Shown here piece by piece: positions 25,263 to 35,575 of a DNA stretch of 64,000 nucleotides. A model generated the notes under the pieces. It did no database searches, was not told the origin of the DNA, and was given only the letters and a program-made list of their open reading frames with translations. A program made the translations under genes and the position numbers. How positions within the stretch are numbered: position 1 is the first letter of the stretch; each line of letters starts with the position of its first letter. Origin of the DNA: Pseudomonas sp. C1C7 (lineage in GTDB: Bacteria > Pseudomonadota > Gammaproteobacteria > Pseudomonadales > Pseudomonadaceae); the NCBI RefSeq assembly GCF_013359595.1, contig NZ_JABFMP010000011.1, forward strand, positions 1-64,000, in the 5' to 3' direction.

Positions 25263-25282
25263 ACACTGCTAGGTAGAAGACC

Positions 25283-25822
25283 ATGGCACGACTAAAAGAG
25301 ATTTACCGGAAGGAAATCGCACCGAAACTTAAGGAAGAACTTAAGCTTTCGAACGTGATGGAAGTTCCGCGCGTTACCAAGATCACCCTGAACATGGGTC
25401 TGGGCGAAGCGATCGGCGACAAGAAAGTCATCGAGCACGCTGTTGCTGACCTGGAAAAGATCACCGGCCAGAAAGTCGTTGTGACCTACGCTCGCAAATC
25501 CATCGCAGGCTTCAAAGTCCGTGAAGGTTGGCCGATCGGCGTCAAAGTGACCCTGCGCCGTGAGCGTATGTACGAGTTCCTGGATCGTCTGCTGTCGATC
25601 TCCCTGCCTCGGGTTCGCGACTTCCGCGGCCTGAATGCCAAGTCCTTCGACGGTCGTGGCAACTACAGCATGGGCGTGAAAGAGCAGATCATTTTCCCGG
25701 AAATCGATTACGACAAGATCGATGCTCTCCGCGGTCTGGACATTACCCTGACCACCACTGCCAAGAACGATGACGAAGGCCGCGCACTGCTGCGTGCTTT
25801 CAAATTCCCGTTCCGCAACTGA
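25283..25822 (+). CDS. rplE: 50S ribosomal protein L5
   Basis: L5 binds 5S rRNA in the central protuberance and contacts S13 and P-site tRNA. The 179-residue protein contains [17 protein letters not shown] sequence ([14 protein letters not shown]) and [21 protein letters not shown] near the C terminus. Confidence 0.98.
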
Positions 25823-25835
25823 TTGGAGTAGGAAA

Positions 25836-26141
25836 ATGGCCAAGAAGAGCATGAAAAACCGTGAGCTGAAGCGTCAGCTCACCGTTGCCAAGTACGCCAC
25901 CAAGCGTGCAGCGCTGAAAGCTATCATCGTCGATCTGAACGCAAGTCCAGAAGCGCGTTGGGAAGCTACCGTAGCTCTGCAGAAGCAACCACGTGACGCA
26001 AGCGCCTCGCGCATGCGTAACCGTTGCCGCCTGACTGGTCGTCCGCACGGCGTTTACCGCAAGTTCGGCCTGGGCCGTAACAAACTGCGTGAAGCGGCAA
26101 TGCGTGGTGACGTACCAGGTCTGGTTAAAGCCAGCTGGTAA
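25836..26141 (+). CDS. rpsN: 30S ribosomal protein S14, zinc-free form
   Basis: S14 is a late-assembling 30S head protein. The 101-residue protein [15 protein letters not shown] has a single Cys (in [12 protein letters not shown]) and no CxxC pairs, so it is the long zinc-independent type. The start at 25836 follows GGAGTAGG. It is followed by an unusual 209-nt gap before rpsH. Confidence 0.97.
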
Positions 26142-26202
26142 GTACTGTCAAAGTCTCGGCGATCAGGCTCGCAAGATCCTGACCGCCGGTGGCCTTGAAT
26201 CT

Positions 26203-26230
26203 GAATCAAGCCCCTTATGGGGCTTGATTC
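26203..26230 (+). repeat. Perfect 12-bp hairpin in rpsN-rpsH gap
   Basis: GAATCAAGCCCC and GGGGCTTGATTC form a perfect 12-bp stem with a TTAT loop. No T-run follows, so it is not a classic terminator. Its right arm contains the -35 box of the promoter below. Confidence 0.85.
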
Positions 26231-26252
26231 ATTTCTGGTGTGTGTCTAGAAT
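26224..26252 (+). promoter_or_regulatory. Internal promoter upstream of rpsH
   Basis: -35 TTGATT (26224-26229), a 17-bp spacer and -10 TAGAAT (26247-26252). Transcription would start near 26259, inside the left arm of the terminator at 26253-26280. RNA from this promoter therefore should not form that terminator. Confidence 0.65.
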
Positions 26253-26280
26253 ACCCGGCTCGCCTGAGCCCGGGTTTTTT
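26253..26280 (+). terminator. Terminator between rpsN and rpsH
   Basis: ACCCGGCTC pairs with GAGCCCGGGT (one bulged base) around a GCCT loop, followed by TTTTTT. It would stop transcripts coming from the S10/rplN side and so separates rpsN from rpsH-rpmJ. Confidence 0.8.
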
Positions 26281-26350
26281 ATGCCCGGAGATTCTCGGCG
26301 ACACGTAGTAGCCGCAAGGCTAATTTTTCTGTTTTAGGAGCGTCTAGCCC

Positions 26351-26743
26351 ATGAGTATGCAGGACCCGTTAGCGGACATGCTAACTCGAATCCGTAATGC
26401 CCAGATGGCTGAAAAGTCCGTCGTAAGCATGCCATCTTCCACGTTGAAGGTAGCTGTTGCCAAAGTCCTGAAGGACGAAGGTTACATTGCGGGTTATCAG
26501 ATCAGCAGCGAAACCAAACCACTGCTGTCTATCGAGCTGAAGTACTTCGAAGGCCGTCCGGTTATCGAAGAAGTGAAGCGCGTTAGCCGTCCAGGCTTGC
26601 GTCAGTACAAGTCCGTCGAAGATCTGCCGAAAGTTCGTGGCGGTCTGGGCGTGTCTATCGTCTCCACCAACAAGGGTGTGATGACTGATCGTGCTGCGCG
26701 CGCTGCCGGTGTCGGCGGCGAAGTTCTTTGCACTGTGTTCTAA
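26351..26743 (+). CDS. rpsH: 30S ribosomal protein S8
   Basis: S8 binds the central domain of 16S rRNA and in E. coli represses the spc operon. The 130-residue protein starts [18 protein letters not shown] and ends [20 protein letters not shown]...CTVF. It is the first gene after the internal terminator/promoter; TAGGAG lies upstream. Confidence 0.98.
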   Translation: MSMQDPLADMLTRIRNAQMAEKSVVSMPSSTLKVAVAKVLKDEGYIAGYQISSETKPLLSIELKYFEGRPVIEEVKRVSRPGLRQYKSVEDLPKVRGGLGVSIVSTNKGVMTDRAARAAGVGGEVLCTVF

Positions 26744-26755
26744 GGGGGGATAAGC

Positions 26756-27289
26756 ATGTCTCGCGTCGCTAAGAACCCCGTTAAGCTGCCAGCCGGCGTC
26801 GAAGTAAAATTCGCAGGCCAACAGCTTTCGGTGAAGGGTGCCAAGGGCACTCTCGAACTGAACGTCCATTCGTCCGTTGAGATCGTTGAAGAAGCCGGTG
26901 AGCTGCGTTTCGCTGCTCGCAATGGCGATCAGCAGACTCGCGCAATGGCCGGTACCACTCGTGCGCTGGTTAACAACATGGTCCAGGGCGTAAGCCAAGG
27001 CTTCGAGCGCAAGCTCCAGCTGGTCGGTGTTGGTTACAAAGCGCAAGCAAAAGGCACAGTGCTGAACCTGGCTCTTGGCTTCTCGCATCCAGTGGATTAC
27101 GAACTGCCGGCAGGCATCACTGCTGAGACTCCTAGCCAGACCGATATCCTGATCAAGGGCATCGACAAGCAGCTGGTAGGTCAAGTGGCCGCCGAGATCC
27201 GCGACTTCCGTCCACCAGAGCCGTACAAAGGCAAAGGTGTGCGCTACGCGGACGAAGTCGTCCGTCGTAAAGAAGCCAAGAAGAAGTAG
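26756..27289 (+). CDS. rplF: 50S ribosomal protein L6
   Basis: L6 supports the sarcin-ricin loop region at the factor-binding site. The 177-residue protein [17 protein letters not shown] has the duplicated L6 fold and the C-terminal [17 protein letters not shown]. Confidence 0.98.
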   Translation: MSRVAKNPVKLPAGVEVKFAGQQLSVKGAKGTLELNVHSSVEIVEEAGELRFAARNGDQQTRAMAGTTRALVNNMVQGVSQGFERKLQLVGVGYKAQAKGTVLNLALGFSHPVDYELPAGITAETPSQTDILIKGIDKQLVGQVAAEIRDFRPPEPYKGKGVRYADEVVRRKEAKKK

Positions 27290-27299
27290 GGCATAGCAA

Positions 27300-27650
27300 A
27301 TGACCGACAAAAAAGTTACTCGACTGCGTCGCGCTCGCAAAGCACGCCTGAAAATGCACGAACTCGAAGTCGTGCGTCTCTGCGTGTTCCGCTCTTCGCA
27401 GCACATCTACGCCCAGGTCATTTCGGCCGACGGCAACAAAGTCCTGGCAAGCGCCTCGACTTTGGATAAAGAACTGCGTGATGGTGCCACCGGCAACATC
27501 GACGCGGCCACTAAGGTTGGCCAGCTGGTCGCTTCGCGTGCTAAGGCCGCTGGCGTCTCGCAGGTGGCTTTCGACCGCTCTGGCTTCAAGTACCACGGCC
27601 GCGTTAAGGCGCTGGCTGATGCTGCTCGTGAAGCTGGGCTGGAGTTCTAA
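27300..27650 (+). CDS. rplR: 50S ribosomal protein L18
   Basis: L18 carries 5S rRNA into the central protuberance. The 116-residue protein has a basic N terminus ([17 protein letters not shown]), the HIYAQVI strand and the C-terminal [19 protein letters not shown]. Confidence 0.98.
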   Translation: MTDKKVTRLRRARKARLKMHELEVVRLCVFRSSQHIYAQVISADGNKVLASASTLDKELRDGATGNIDAATKVGQLVASRAKAAGVSQVAFDRSGFKYHGRVKALADAAREAGLEF

Positions 27651-27653
27651 GTT

Positions 27654-28154
27654 ATGTCAAATAACGACCAAAAGCGCGACGAAGGCTACATCGAGAAGCT
27701 GGTTCAAGTTAACCGCGTAGCCAAAACCGTTAAAGGCGGCCGTATCTTCACTTTCACCGCGTTGACCGTGGTTGGTGATGGTAAAGGGCGTGTTGGCTTC
27801 GGCCGTGGCAAGTCGCGTGAAGTGCCTGCTGCGATCCAGAAGGCAATGGAAGCTGCTCGCCGCAACATGATCCAGGTTGATCTGAACGGCACCACTCTGC
27901 AGTACTCCACGAAGTCCGCTCACGGCGCTTCGAAGGTTTACATGCAGCCTGCTTCTGAAGGTACCGGTATCATCGCTGGCGGCGCTATGCGTGCCGTTCT
28001 CGAAGTTGCTGGCGTTCAGAACGTTCTGGCCAAGTGCTATGGCTCGACTAACCCTGTAAACGTGGTTCACGCCACTTTCAAGGGTCTGAAGGCTATGCAA
28101 TCTCCTGAGTCCATTGCCGCCAAGCGTGGCAAAAGCGTGAAGGAGATCATCTGA
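27654..28154 (+). CDS. rpsE: 30S ribosomal protein S5
   Basis: S5 contributes to decoding fidelity and mRNA entry. The 166-residue protein contains [19 protein letters not shown] and [16 protein letters not shown], the region of spectinomycin-resistance changes, which looks wild type. It lies 3 nt after rplR. Confidence 0.98.
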
Positions 28155-28156
28155 TC

Positions 28157-28333
28157 ATGGCTACCGTAAAAGTTACGCTGATCAAAAGCATGACCGGCCG
28201 CATCCCTAACCACAAACTGTGCGTTAAGGGTCTGGGTCTGCGTCGCATCGGTCACACTGTAGAAGTCCAGGATACTCCCGAGAACCGCGGGATGATCAAC
28301 AAGGCTTACTACATGCTGCGTGTCGAGGGTTAA
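28157..28333 (+). CDS. rpmD: 50S ribosomal protein L30
   Basis: A 58-residue small ribosomal protein, [20 protein letters not shown] through YYMLRVEG. It has the family sequence [20 protein letters not shown]. It lies 2 nt after rpsE and 3 nt before rplO, which fixes its place in the spc order. Confidence 0.97.
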
Positions 28334-28336
28334 TCG

Positions 28337-28774
28337 ATGAAACTCAATGATCTGAGTCCAGCGCCGGGTTCCCGCCGCGAAAAGCATCGTCCGGGCCGTG
28401 GTATCGGTAGTGGTTTGGGTAAGACTGGTGGCCGTGGTCACAAAGGTCAGACTTCCCGCTCCGGTGGCACCATTGCTCCAGGCTTTGAAGGCGGTCAACA
28501 GCCGCTGCATCGTCGCCTGCCGAAGTTCGGTTTCGTTTCCCTGAAAGCCATGGATCGCGCAGAAGTGCGTCTGTCCGAGCTGGCTAAAGTGGAAGGCGAC
28601 ATCGTCACCGTGCAGTCCCTGAAAGATGCCAACGTGATCAACGTCAACGTACAGCGCGTGAAAATCATGCTGTCCGGTGAAGTGGCTCGCGCTGTAACCA
28701 TCGGAAAGGGAATCGGCGCCACCAAAGGTGCGCGTGCGGCTATCGAAGCAGCTGGCGGCAAGTTCGAGGAATAA
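28337..28774 (+). CDS. rplO: 50S ribosomal protein L15
   Basis: L15 is a late assembly protein with a long glycine-rich N-terminal extension into 23S rRNA. The 145-residue protein starts [20 protein letters not shown] and continues [15 protein letters not shown]. Its stop codon touches the secY start. Confidence 0.98.
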   Translation: MKLNDLSPAPGSRREKHRPGRGIGSGLGKTGGRGHKGQTSRSGGTIAPGFEGGQQPLHRRLPKFGFVSLKAMDRAEVRLSELAKVEGDIVTVQSLKDANVINVNVQRVKIMLSGEVARAVTIGKGIGATKGARAAIEAAGGKFEE

Positions 28775-30103
28775 ATGGCTAAGCAAGGTGCTCTCTCTGC
28801 GCTCGGCAAAGGCGGTATGTCTGAACTCTGGGCTCGTCTGCGTTTTCTGTTCCTGGCGATTATCGTCTACCGAATAGGCGCACACATCCCGGTTCCAGGT
28901 ATCAACCCGGACCGACTCGCGGACCTGTTTCGACAGAATGAGGGGACCATTCTTAGCTTGTTCAACATGTTTTCCGGCGGCGCGCTGGAGCGAATGAGCA
29001 TCTTTGCACTGGGGATCATGCCGTACATTTCGGCATCGATCATCATGCAGCTCATGACCGCTGTCAGCCCGCAGCTGGAGCAGTTGAAGAAGGAAGGTGA
29101 AGCTGGCCGTCGCAAGATCAGCCAGTACACCCGCTACGGCACTGTCGTTCTCGCTCTCGTTCAGGCTATTGGCATGTCCATTGGTCTGGCGGGGCAGGGC
29201 GTAGCGTTCACTGGTGACTTTGGCTTCCATTTCGTCGCGGTATCCACTTTTGTGGCTGGCGCGATGTTCATGATGTGGCTGGGTGAGCAGATTACTGAGC
29301 GTGGTGTTGGCAACGGTATCTCGATGTTGATTTTTTCGGGTATCGTCGCCGGTCTTCCGAGAGCGATCGGGCAGTCTTTCGAGTCTGCGCGTCAGGGTGA
29401 TATCAACATCTTCGCCCTGGTTGCCATCGGTTTGCTGGCAGTAGCGATTATCGGTTTCGTGGTGTTCATTGAGCGTGGTCAGCGTCGTATCGCCGTTCAC
29501 TACGCCAAGCGTCAGCAGGGCCGCAAGGTCTTCGCTGCGCAGACCAGCCACTTGCCGTTGAAGGTGAACATGGCCGGCGTTATTCCGGCCATTTTCGCGA
29601 GCAGCATCTTGCTGTTCCCGGCTTCGTTGGGTGCCTGGTTCGGCCAGTCTGAAGGTATGGGCTGGTTGCAGGACATCTCGCAGTCGATCGCTCCTGGTCA
29701 GCCGTTGAATATTCTGCTGTTTAGTGCAGGGATTATTTTCTTCTGCTTCTTCTATACGGCGTTGATGTTCAATCCGAAAGACGTAGCGGAAAACCTGAAG
29801 AAGTCCGGTGCCTTTATTCCGGGCATCCGTCCAGGTGAGCAGTCTGCGCGCTACATTGATGGCGTTCTGACTCGCTTGACCATGTTCGGTGCTCTTTACA
29901 TGACGGCCGTCTGCCTGTTGCCCCAGTTCCTGGTGGTTGCAGCCAACGTTCCGTTCTACCTTGGCGGGACCTCGTTGCTGATCGTGGTCGTGGTTGTGAT
30001 GGACTTCATGTCCCAAGTACAATCGCACCTCGTTTCGCACCAGTACGAATCCCTGATGAAGAAAGCCAACCTGAAGGGTTACGGCAGCGGCATGTTGCGC
30101 TGA
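28775..30103 (+). CDS. secY: Preprotein translocase channel subunit SecY
   Basis: SecY is the protein-conducting channel of the inner membrane. The 442-residue protein has ten hydrophobic helices, the plug/TM2 region [20 protein letters not shown] and the cytoplasmic segment [17 protein letters not shown]. It is directly adjacent to rplO and followed by rpmJ, as in the E. coli spc operon. Confidence 0.99.
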   Translation: MAKQGALSALGKGGMSELWARLRFLFLAIIVYRIGAHIPVPGINPDRLADLFRQNEGTILSLFNMFSGGALERMSIFALGIMPYISASIIMQLMTAVSPQLEQLKKEGEAGRRKISQYTRYGTVVLALVQAIGMSIGLAGQGVAFTGDFGFHFVAVSTFVAGAMFMMWLGEQITERGVGNGISMLIFSGIVAGLPRAIGQSFESARQGDINIFALVAIGLLAVAIIGFVVFIERGQRRIAVHYAKRQQGRKVFAAQTSHLPLKVNMAGVIPAIFASSILLFPASLGAWFGQSEGMGWLQDISQSIAPGQPLNILLFSAGIIFFCFFYTALMFNPKDVAENLKKSGAFIPGIRPGEQSARYIDGVLTRLTMFGALYMTAVCLLPQFLVVAANVPFYLGGTSLLIVVVVVMDFMSQVQSHLVSHQYESLMKKANLKGYGSGMLR

Positions 30104-30130
30104 GTACCCATAAGGTTCGAGGAGTTGGTG

Positions 30131-30247
30131 ATGAAAGTTCGTGCATCGGTGAAAAAGCTGTGCCGTAACTGCAAGATTATTCGCCGCGAAGGTGTTGTTC
30201 GAGTAATTTGCAGCGCGGAACCGCGTCACAAACAGCGCCAAGGCTGA
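30131..30247 (+). CDS. rpmJ: 50S ribosomal protein L36, zinc-binding form
   Basis: A 38-residue protein, [20 protein letters not shown] onward, with Cys11, Cys14, Cys27 and His33 as the zinc ribbon, so it is the zinc-containing paralogue type. GGAG lies upstream and secY ends 27 nt before. Confidence 0.96.
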
Positions 30248-30263
30248 GTGTGATTGTGCTTCA

Positions 30264-30291
30264 AGCCCGGCAGCTAGTGCGCTGCCGGGTT
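30264..30291 (+). terminator. Hairpin after rpmJ
   Basis: AGCCCGGCAGC / GCTGCCGGGTT forms an 11-bp stem (with G-T pairing) followed by only a weakly T-rich TGATTATTTGTTATT tail. It probably ends or attenuates the spc transcript before the alpha genes. The next 86 nt should hold an alpha promoter or leader, but none with a good -35/-10 was found. Confidence 0.65.
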
Positions 30292-30377
30292 GATTATTTG
30301 TTATTACAGCGATATTATCTCGCGCCCTATTTCTTGGCTTCCGGGGCGTAGGTAGCTGTCAATTGGAGTCCCACTGA

Positions 30378-30734
30378 ATGGCCCGTATTGCAGGCGTTAA
30401 CATTCCAGATAACAAGCATACTGTTATCTCGCTGACCTACATCTATGGTGTTGGTCGCACTACTGCGCAGAAAATCTGTGCAGACACTGGGGTAAACCCA
30501 GCAGCGAAGATCAAGGATCTGAGCGACGAGCAAATTGAACAGCTGCGTGGCGAAGTGGCGAAGTTCACCACTGAAGGTGACCTGCGTCGCGAAATCAACA
30601 TGAAAATCAAGCGCTTGATGGACCTCGGTTGCTATCGCGGTCTGCGTCATCGTCGTGGTCTGCCAGTACGCGGTCAGCGTACCAAGACCAACGCGCGTAC
30701 CCGTAAAGGTCCGCGTAAGCCGATCCGCAAGTAA
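30378..30734 (+). CDS. rpsM: 30S ribosomal protein S13
   Basis: S13 forms head bridges and touches P-site tRNA. The 118-residue protein starts [19 protein letters not shown] and ends with the basic tail [20 protein letters not shown]. It is first in the alpha operon; in E. coli the leader here is the S4 repressor site. Confidence 0.98.
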   Translation: MARIAGVNIPDNKHTVISLTYIYGVGRTTAQKICADTGVNPAAKIKDLSDEQIEQLRGEVAKFTTEGDLRREINMKIKRLMDLGCYRGLRHRRGLPVRGQRTKTNARTRKGPRKPIRK

Positions 30735-30764
30735 TCGCCCCAGCGAATCGACAGGAATTTAATC

Positions 30765-31154
30765 ATGGCAAAACCTGCTGCTCGTCCTCGTAAAAAAGTT
30801 AAAAAGACAGTGGTTGATGGCATCGCCCACATCCATGCTTCTTTTAACAACACCATCGTGACCATTACCGACCGTCAAGGTAACGCTCTTTCCTGGGCTA
30901 CCTCCGGTGGTTCGGGTTTCCGCGGTTCCCGCAAGTCCACCCCGTTCGCCGCTCAAGTAGCTGCTGAGCGTGCTGGTCAAGCTGCGCTGGAATACGGCCT
31001 GAAAAACCTCGACGTAAACGTCAAGGGCCCAGGTCCAGGTCGTGAATCCGCAGTCCGCGCTTTGAACGGCTGTGGCTACAAGATCGCCAGCATCACCGAC
31101 GTGACGCCAATCCCGCACAACGGGTGCCGTCCGCCGAAGAAGCGCCGCGTGTAA
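30765..31154 (+). CDS. rpsK: 30S ribosomal protein S11
   Basis: S11 lies on the 30S platform near the E-site mRNA. The 129-residue protein contains [19 protein letters not shown] and ends [16 protein letters not shown]. It is second in the alpha operon. Confidence 0.98.
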   Translation: MAKPAARPRKKVKKTVVDGIAHIHASFNNTIVTITDRQGNALSWATSGGSGFRGSRKSTPFAAQVAAERAGQAALEYGLKNLDVNVKGPGPGRESAVRALNGCGYKIASITDVTPIPHNGCRPPKKRRV

Positions 31155-31172
31155 TCCAGGAGATTGTAAAGA

Positions 31173-31793
31173 ATGGCTCGTTACATTGGTCCAAAATGCA
31201 AACTCGCTCGTCGCGAAGGCACCGATCTCTTCCTGAAGAGCGGCGTGCGCGCGATCGAATCGAAGTGCAACATTGAAGCAGCACCTGGTATCCACGGCCA
31301 GCGCCGCGGTCGCCAGTCCGATTACGGCACCCAACTGCGTGAAAAGCAGAAGGTCCGTCGTATCTACGGCGTTCTCGAGCGTCAATTCAGCGGCTACTAC
31401 AAAGAAGCTGCTGGCAAGAAAGGCGCAACCGGCGAAAACCTGTTGCAACTGCTCGAATGCCGTCTGGACAACGTTGTATACCGTATGGGCTTCGGTTCGA
31501 CTCGTGCCGAATCCCGTCAGCTGGTATCGCACAAGTCGATCAGCGTAAACGGCAAAACCGTTAACGTTCCGTCCTACCAGGTTCGTGCTGGTGACGTGGT
31601 TGCTGTTCGCGAGAAAGCTAAAAACCAACTTCGCATTGTCCAAGCTCTCGATCTGTGTGCTCAACGTGGCCGCGTAGAGTGGGTAGAAGTAGACACTGAG
31701 AAGAAGTCGGGCGTTTTCAAGAACGTTCCAGCTCGCAGTGATCTGTCCGCCGACATCAACGAAAGCCTGATTGTCGAGCTCTACTCCAAGTAA
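31173..31793 (+). CDS. rpsD: 30S ribosomal protein S4
   Basis: S4 nucleates 30S body assembly and represses the alpha operon in E. coli. The 206-residue protein starts [20 protein letters not shown] and has an S4 RNA-binding motif ([20 protein letters not shown]). CAGGAG precedes the start. Confidence 0.98.
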   Translation: MARYIGPKCKLARREGTDLFLKSGVRAIESKCNIEAAPGIHGQRRGRQSDYGTQLREKQKVRRIYGVLERQFSGYYKEAAGKKGATGENLLQLLECRLDNVVYRMGFGSTRAESRQLVSHKSISVNGKTVNVPSYQVRAGDVVAVREKAKNQLRIVQALDLCAQRGRVEWVEVDTEKKSGVFKNVPARSDLSADINESLIVELYSK

Positions 31794-31815
31794 GGGCTAG
31801 AAAATAGGTGCATCC

Positions 31816-32817
31816 ATGCAGATTTCGGTAAATGAGTTCCTGACACCCCGTCACATTGATGTGCAGGTTGTCAGTCCAACCCGCGCCAAGATCACTCTCG
31901 AGCCTCTCGAGCGTGGTTTTGGCCACACCCTGGGCAACGCGCTGCGCCGCATCCTGTTGTCCTCAATGCCTGGCTGTGCAGTAGTCGAGGCCGAGATTGA
32001 CGGTGTGCTCCACGAGTACAGCGCCATCGAAGGTGTACAGGAAGACGTAATTGAAATCCTGTTGAACCTTAAGGGTCTGGCTATCAAGCTGCACGGCCGT
32101 GACGAAGTTACGCTGACCTTGTCGAAGAAGGGTTCGGGGGTGGTTACCGCTGCCGATATTCAGCTGGATCATGATGTCGAGATCGTTAATCCCGATCACG
32201 TAATCGCTAACCTGGCGTCTAACGGCGCCCTGAACATGAAGCTCGTAGTAGCTCGTGGTCGTGGTTATGAGCCGGCAGACTCGCGTCAGAGCGATGAAGA
32301 CGAAAGCCGCAGCATTGGTCGCTTGCAGCTCGACTCTTCGTTCAGCCCGGTTCGCCGTATCGCATACGTGGTGGAAAACGCCCGTGTCGAGCAGCGTACT
32401 AACCTGGACAAGCTGGTTATTGATCTGGAAACCAACGGTACTCTGGATCCTGAAGAGGCTATCCGCCGTGCTGCAACCATCCTGCAACAGCAGTTGGCTG
32501 CGTTCGTCGACCTCAAAGGTGACAGCGAACCAGTGGTAATCGAGCAGGAAGACGAGATCGATCCGATCCTGCTTCGCCCGGTTGACGATCTGGAACTGAC
32601 TGTACGTTCGGCTAACTGCCTTAAGGCGGAAAACATCTACTACATCGGCGACCTGATTCAGCGTACCGAAGTAGAGCTGTTGAAGACTCCGAACCTGGGC
32701 AAGAAATCCTTGACTGAAATCAAGGACGTTCTGGCCTCCCGCGGTCTGTCCCTCGGCATGCGCCTCGACAACTGGCCGCCTGCAAGTCTTAAGAAGGACG
32801 ACAAGGCGACTGCCTGA
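31816..32817 (+). CDS. rpoA: RNA polymerase alpha subunit
   Basis: Alpha nucleates polymerase assembly and binds UP elements and activators through its C-terminal domain. The 333-residue protein has the N-terminal dimerisation region with [19 protein letters not shown], a linker near 235-245 and the alpha-CTD with [17 protein letters not shown] and [14 protein letters not shown]. Confidence 0.99.
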   Translation: MQISVNEFLTPRHIDVQVVSPTRAKITLEPLERGFGHTLGNALRRILLSSMPGCAVVEAEIDGVLHEYSAIEGVQEDVIEILLNLKGLAIKLHGRDEVTLTLSKKGSGVVTAADIQLDHDVEIVNPDHVIANLASNGALNMKLVVARGRGYEPADSRQSDEDESRSIGRLQLDSSFSPVRRIAYVVENARVEQRTNLDKLVIDLETNGTLDPEEAIRRAATILQQQLAAFVDLKGDSEPVVIEQEDEIDPILLRPVDDLELTVRSANCLKAENIYYIGDLIQRTEVELLKTPNLGKKSLTEIKDVLASRGLSLGMRLDNWPPASLKKDDKATA

Positions 32818-32859
32818 TCGTCGTAATCACCGAACGTAGTGTTTGGTAAGGAATGAACC

Positions 32860-33246
32860 ATGCGTCATCGTAAAAGTGGGCGTCACCTGAGCCGCACCAG
32901 CTCGCACCGCAAGGCCATGTTCCAGAACATGGCGGTGTCGCTGTTCGAGCACGAGCTGATCAAAACTACTCTGCCAAAAGCCAAAGAACTGCGCCGCGTT
33001 GCCGAGCCGCTGATCACTCTGGCCAAGACAGACAGCGTTGCTAACCGTCGTCTGGCTTTCGACCGTACTCGTTCGAAAGCTATCGTAGGCAAGCTCTTCA
33101 ACGACCTGGGCAAGCGTTACGCTACCCGTGAGGGTGGCTACCTGCGCATCCTCAAGTGCGGTTTCCGCGCTGGCGACAACGCTCCTATGGCGTACGTCGA
33201 GTTGGTTGATCGTGCTACCGGCGGCGAAGCTGTTTCCGCTGAGTAA
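32860..33246 (+). CDS. rplQ: 50S ribosomal protein L17
   Basis: L17 lies near the tunnel exit. The 128-residue protein starts [20 protein letters not shown] and ends [20 protein letters not shown]. It is the last gene of the alpha operon, closed by a strong terminator. Confidence 0.98.
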   Translation: MRHRKSGRHLSRTSSHRKAMFQNMAVSLFEHELIKTTLPKAKELRRVAEPLITLAKTDSVANRRLAFDRTRSKAIVGKLFNDLGKRYATREGGYLRILKCGFRAGDNAPMAYVELVDRATGGEAVSAE

Positions 33247-33267
33247 GACGTCAGTCTGAAACAAAGA

Positions 33268-33292
33268 ACCGGGCCCAGTGCCCGGTTTTTTG
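33268..33292 (+). terminator. Terminator after rplQ
   Basis: AACCGGGC / GCCCGGTT with a CCAGT loop and a TTTTTT tail closes the ribosomal superoperon. The remaining 150 nt to katA contain no recognised regulatory box; OxyR sites are expected for katA genes, but none could be identified with confidence. Confidence 0.92.
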
Positions 33293-33444
33293 TGTGCGTT
33301 CGAAAAGTGGATCTAGGGTCTCTTGGTATTGCTTGTCTCTATCGATCGAGATGAGTTAATGAATTAGATGGTGTCATGTTCATCGTCAATACTTCCTTTC
33401 AGCCGATTAGCCGGCAGTTCAAGACCGATAAAGGAAGAGATCGC

Positions 33445-34899
33445 ATGAGCCAAAACAAGATGCTTACCACTGCCAGTGGCGCTCCTGTCGCTGATAATCA
33501 GAATTCCCGCTCCGCCGGCCCACGTGGGCCGCTGCTGCTCGACGACTTCCACCTGATCGAGAAGTTGGCGCACTTCAACCGTGAAAACATTCCCGAGCGC
33601 CGCGTGCACGCCAAAGGCTCAGGGGCATACGGCACCTTCACCGTTACTCGTGATATCACCGAGTACACCAGCGCCAAGCTGTTCGCGGCTGTCGGCAAGC
33701 AAACCCCAACCTTCCTGCGATTCTCCACTGTGGGTGGTGAACGTGGTTCGGCTGACACTGAGCGCGACCCACGGGGTTTTGCGCTGAAGTTCTACACCGA
33801 AGAAGGTAACTGGGACATTGTGGGTAACAACACGCCAGTGTTCTTTATCCGCGATCCCTTGAAATTCCCGGACTTCATCCACACCCAAAAACGTCTGCCG
33901 CAAAGCAACCTGAAAAGCGCGCAAGCGATGTGGGATTTCTGGTCGCACTCCCCTGAGGCACTGCACCAGGTCACGATCCTGTTCTCGGACCGCGGCATTC
34001 CCGACGGCTATCGCCACATGCACGGCTTCGGCAGCCACACATACAGCCTGATCAGCGCCAAGGGCGAACGGCACTGGGTGAAATGGCACTACAAAACCAA
34101 ACAGGGCATCAAGAACCTGGCGCCGGCAGAGGCTGCGCGCCTGGCCGGTACCGACCCGGATTACGCCCAGCGCGACCTGTTCGAAGCCATCGAGCGCGGT
34201 GATTTCCCGAAATGGAGCGTGTGCATCCAAATCATGACCGAGGCCCAGGCCGCTGCGCATTACGAAAACCCGTTCGACGTGACCAAAACCTGGTCGCAGA
34301 GGGAGTTTCCGCTGATCGAGGTCGGTGAGCTGGAATTGAACCGCAACCCGCTCAACTACTTCGCGGAAGTAGAGCAAGCGGCCTTCGGCCCTAGCAACAT
34401 GGTGCCAGGTGTCGGCCTGTCTCCGGATCGCATGCTGCAAGGCCGGGTCTTCGCTTATGCCGACGCGCACCGCTACCGTGTGGGCACCAATCACCAGCAA
34501 CTGCCGGTGAACGCCCCGCGTAGCCCGGTCAATAGCTATCAGCGCGATGGTTCGATGGCGTTCGGTACCAATGGTGGCGCAGCGCCGAATTACGAGCCAA
34601 ACAGCTACGTCGATTCGCCAAAGCAGACCCCGCACTATGCCGAGCCGCCGTTGGCTCTGAGTGGCGCTGCCGATCGCTACGATCATCGCGAAGACACGGA
34701 CTACTACAGCCACGCAGGCGCGCTGTTCCGCCTGATGAGCGATGAACAGAAGGCGTTGCTGGTCAGCAACATCGCAGGTGCGATGGCAGGTGTATCGAGC
34801 GATGTCGTCGACCGCCAGTTGCAGCATTTCTTCAGGGCTGATCCGGCGTATGGAGAAGCAATCGCAAAGCTGCTCAATGTACAGCTTAACGAAGTCTAA
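33445..34899 (+). CDS. katA: Monofunctional heme catalase KatA
   Basis: KatA decomposes hydrogen peroxide to water and oxygen in the cytoplasm. The 484-residue small-subunit type protein has the catalytic His55 in [13 protein letters not shown], the distal Asn in [12 protein letters not shown], and the proximal heme Tyr in [11 protein letters not shown]. The start at 33445 follows AAGGAAGAGA; an in-frame ATG at 33376 lacks a ribosome site. As in P. aeruginosa, a bacterioferritin-like gene follows. Its own terminator suggests separate transcription. Confidence 0.97.
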   Translation: MSQNKMLTTASGAPVADNQNSRSAGPRGPLLLDDFHLIEKLAHFNRENIPERRVHAKGSGAYGTFTVTRDITEYTSAKLFAAVGKQTPTFLRFSTVGGERGSADTERDPRGFALKFYTEEGNWDIVGNNTPVFFIRDPLKFPDFIHTQKRLPQSNLKSAQAMWDFWSHSPEALHQVTILFSDRGIPDGYRHMHGFGSHTYSLISAKGERHWVKWHYKTKQGIKNLAPAEAARLAGTDPDYAQRDLFEAIERGDFPKWSVCIQIMTEAQAAAHYENPFDVTKTWSQREFPLIEVGELELNRNPLNYFAEVEQAAFGPSNMVPGVGLSPDRMLQGRVFAYADAHRYRVGTNHQQLPVNAPRSPVNSYQRDGSMAFGTNGGAAPNYEPNSYVDSPKQTPHYAEPPLALSGAADRYDHREDTDYYSHAGALFRLMSDEQKALLVSNIAGAMAGVSSDVVDRQLQHFFRADPAYGEAIAKLLNVQLNEV

Positions 34900-34909
34900 A
34901 TGAGAAGCA

Positions 34910-34936
34910 GAACCGCCCTTGTTTGGGCGGTTTTTG
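34910..34936 (+). terminator. Terminator after katA
   Basis: ACCGCCC / GGGCGGT with a TTGTTT loop and TTTT tail, 11 nt after the katA stop. Confidence 0.85.
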
Positions 34937-35048
34937 CGTTATTTAAGCTGCTTTTCTAAGAATATCTTCGCTTTTATTGCGTTTGGCCCGTGACGATAGG
35001 GTCGTGTTGGTTCAAACTACAGACTTTCAAGCAGGGAGATGTAGGGCG

Positions 35049-35513
35049 ATGAAAGGCCACCCAGACGTTATCGATTACCTCAACACGTTGCTGACCGGCG
35101 AACTGGCCGCGCGTGACCAATATTTCGTGCACTCGCGGATGTATGAGGACTGGGGTTTCACCAAGCTCTACGAACGAATCAACCACGAGATGGAAGAAGA
35201 AGCCGGGCATGCCGATGCACTGATGCGCCGCATTCTGATGCTCGAAGGCACGCCACGCATGCGTCCTGATGATCTCGATGTCGGCACCACGGTGCCGGAG
35301 ATGCTGGAAGCGGACCTGCGCCTGGAGTACAAGGTGCGCGCCGCTCTCTGCAAAGGCATTGAGCTCTGCGAGAAGCACCAGGACTACATCAGCCGCGAGA
35401 TCCTCGAAGTTCAGCTCAACGACACCGAAGAAGATCACACCTATTGGTTGGAAAAGCAGTTGGGTCTGATCAAGCTGATCGGAATCCAGAACTACCTGCA
35501 GTCCCACGCCTGA
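35049..35513 (+). CDS. bfrA: Bacterioferritin-like ferritin (BfrA/FtnA type)
   Basis: An iron-storage shell protein of 154 residues, [20 protein letters not shown] onward. The ferroxidase ligands Glu18, Glu51, His54, a Glu at 93, Glu127 and His130 are all present. The heme-ligand Met52 of true bacterioferritins is Ala52 here (sequence EEEAGHAD). That matches the P. aeruginosa katA-neighbour formerly called BfrA and now FtnA. It probably limits free iron that would react with peroxide, beside KatA. The start was set by family length and upstream GGGAGATG. Confidence 0.92.
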   Translation: MKGHPDVIDYLNTLLTGELAARDQYFVHSRMYEDWGFTKLYERINHEMEEEAGHADALMRRILMLEGTPRMRPDDLDVGTTVPEMLEADLRLEYKVRAALCKGIELCEKHQDYISREILEVQLNDTEEDHTYWLEKQLGLIKLIGIQNYLQSHA

Positions 35514-35526
35514 TTCACCCAGATAC

Positions 35527-35567
35527 AAAAAAGCCCCGGCCACTGACACAGTGACCGGGGCTTTTTC
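35527..35567. terminator. Bidirectional terminator between bfrA and uvrA
   Basis: AAAAAGCCCCGG and CCGGGGCTTTTT flank an inner CACTG/CAGTG stem with an ACA loop. T-runs on both strands serve the convergent bfrA (+) and uvrA (-) genes. Confidence 0.95.
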
Positions 35568-35575
35568 ATAGGCCT

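Noticed and set aside
33293..33444. OxyR site for katA
   Set aside because: The TCTATCGATCGAGA near-palindrome does not fit the ATAG-N7-CTAT pattern closely enough to claim.
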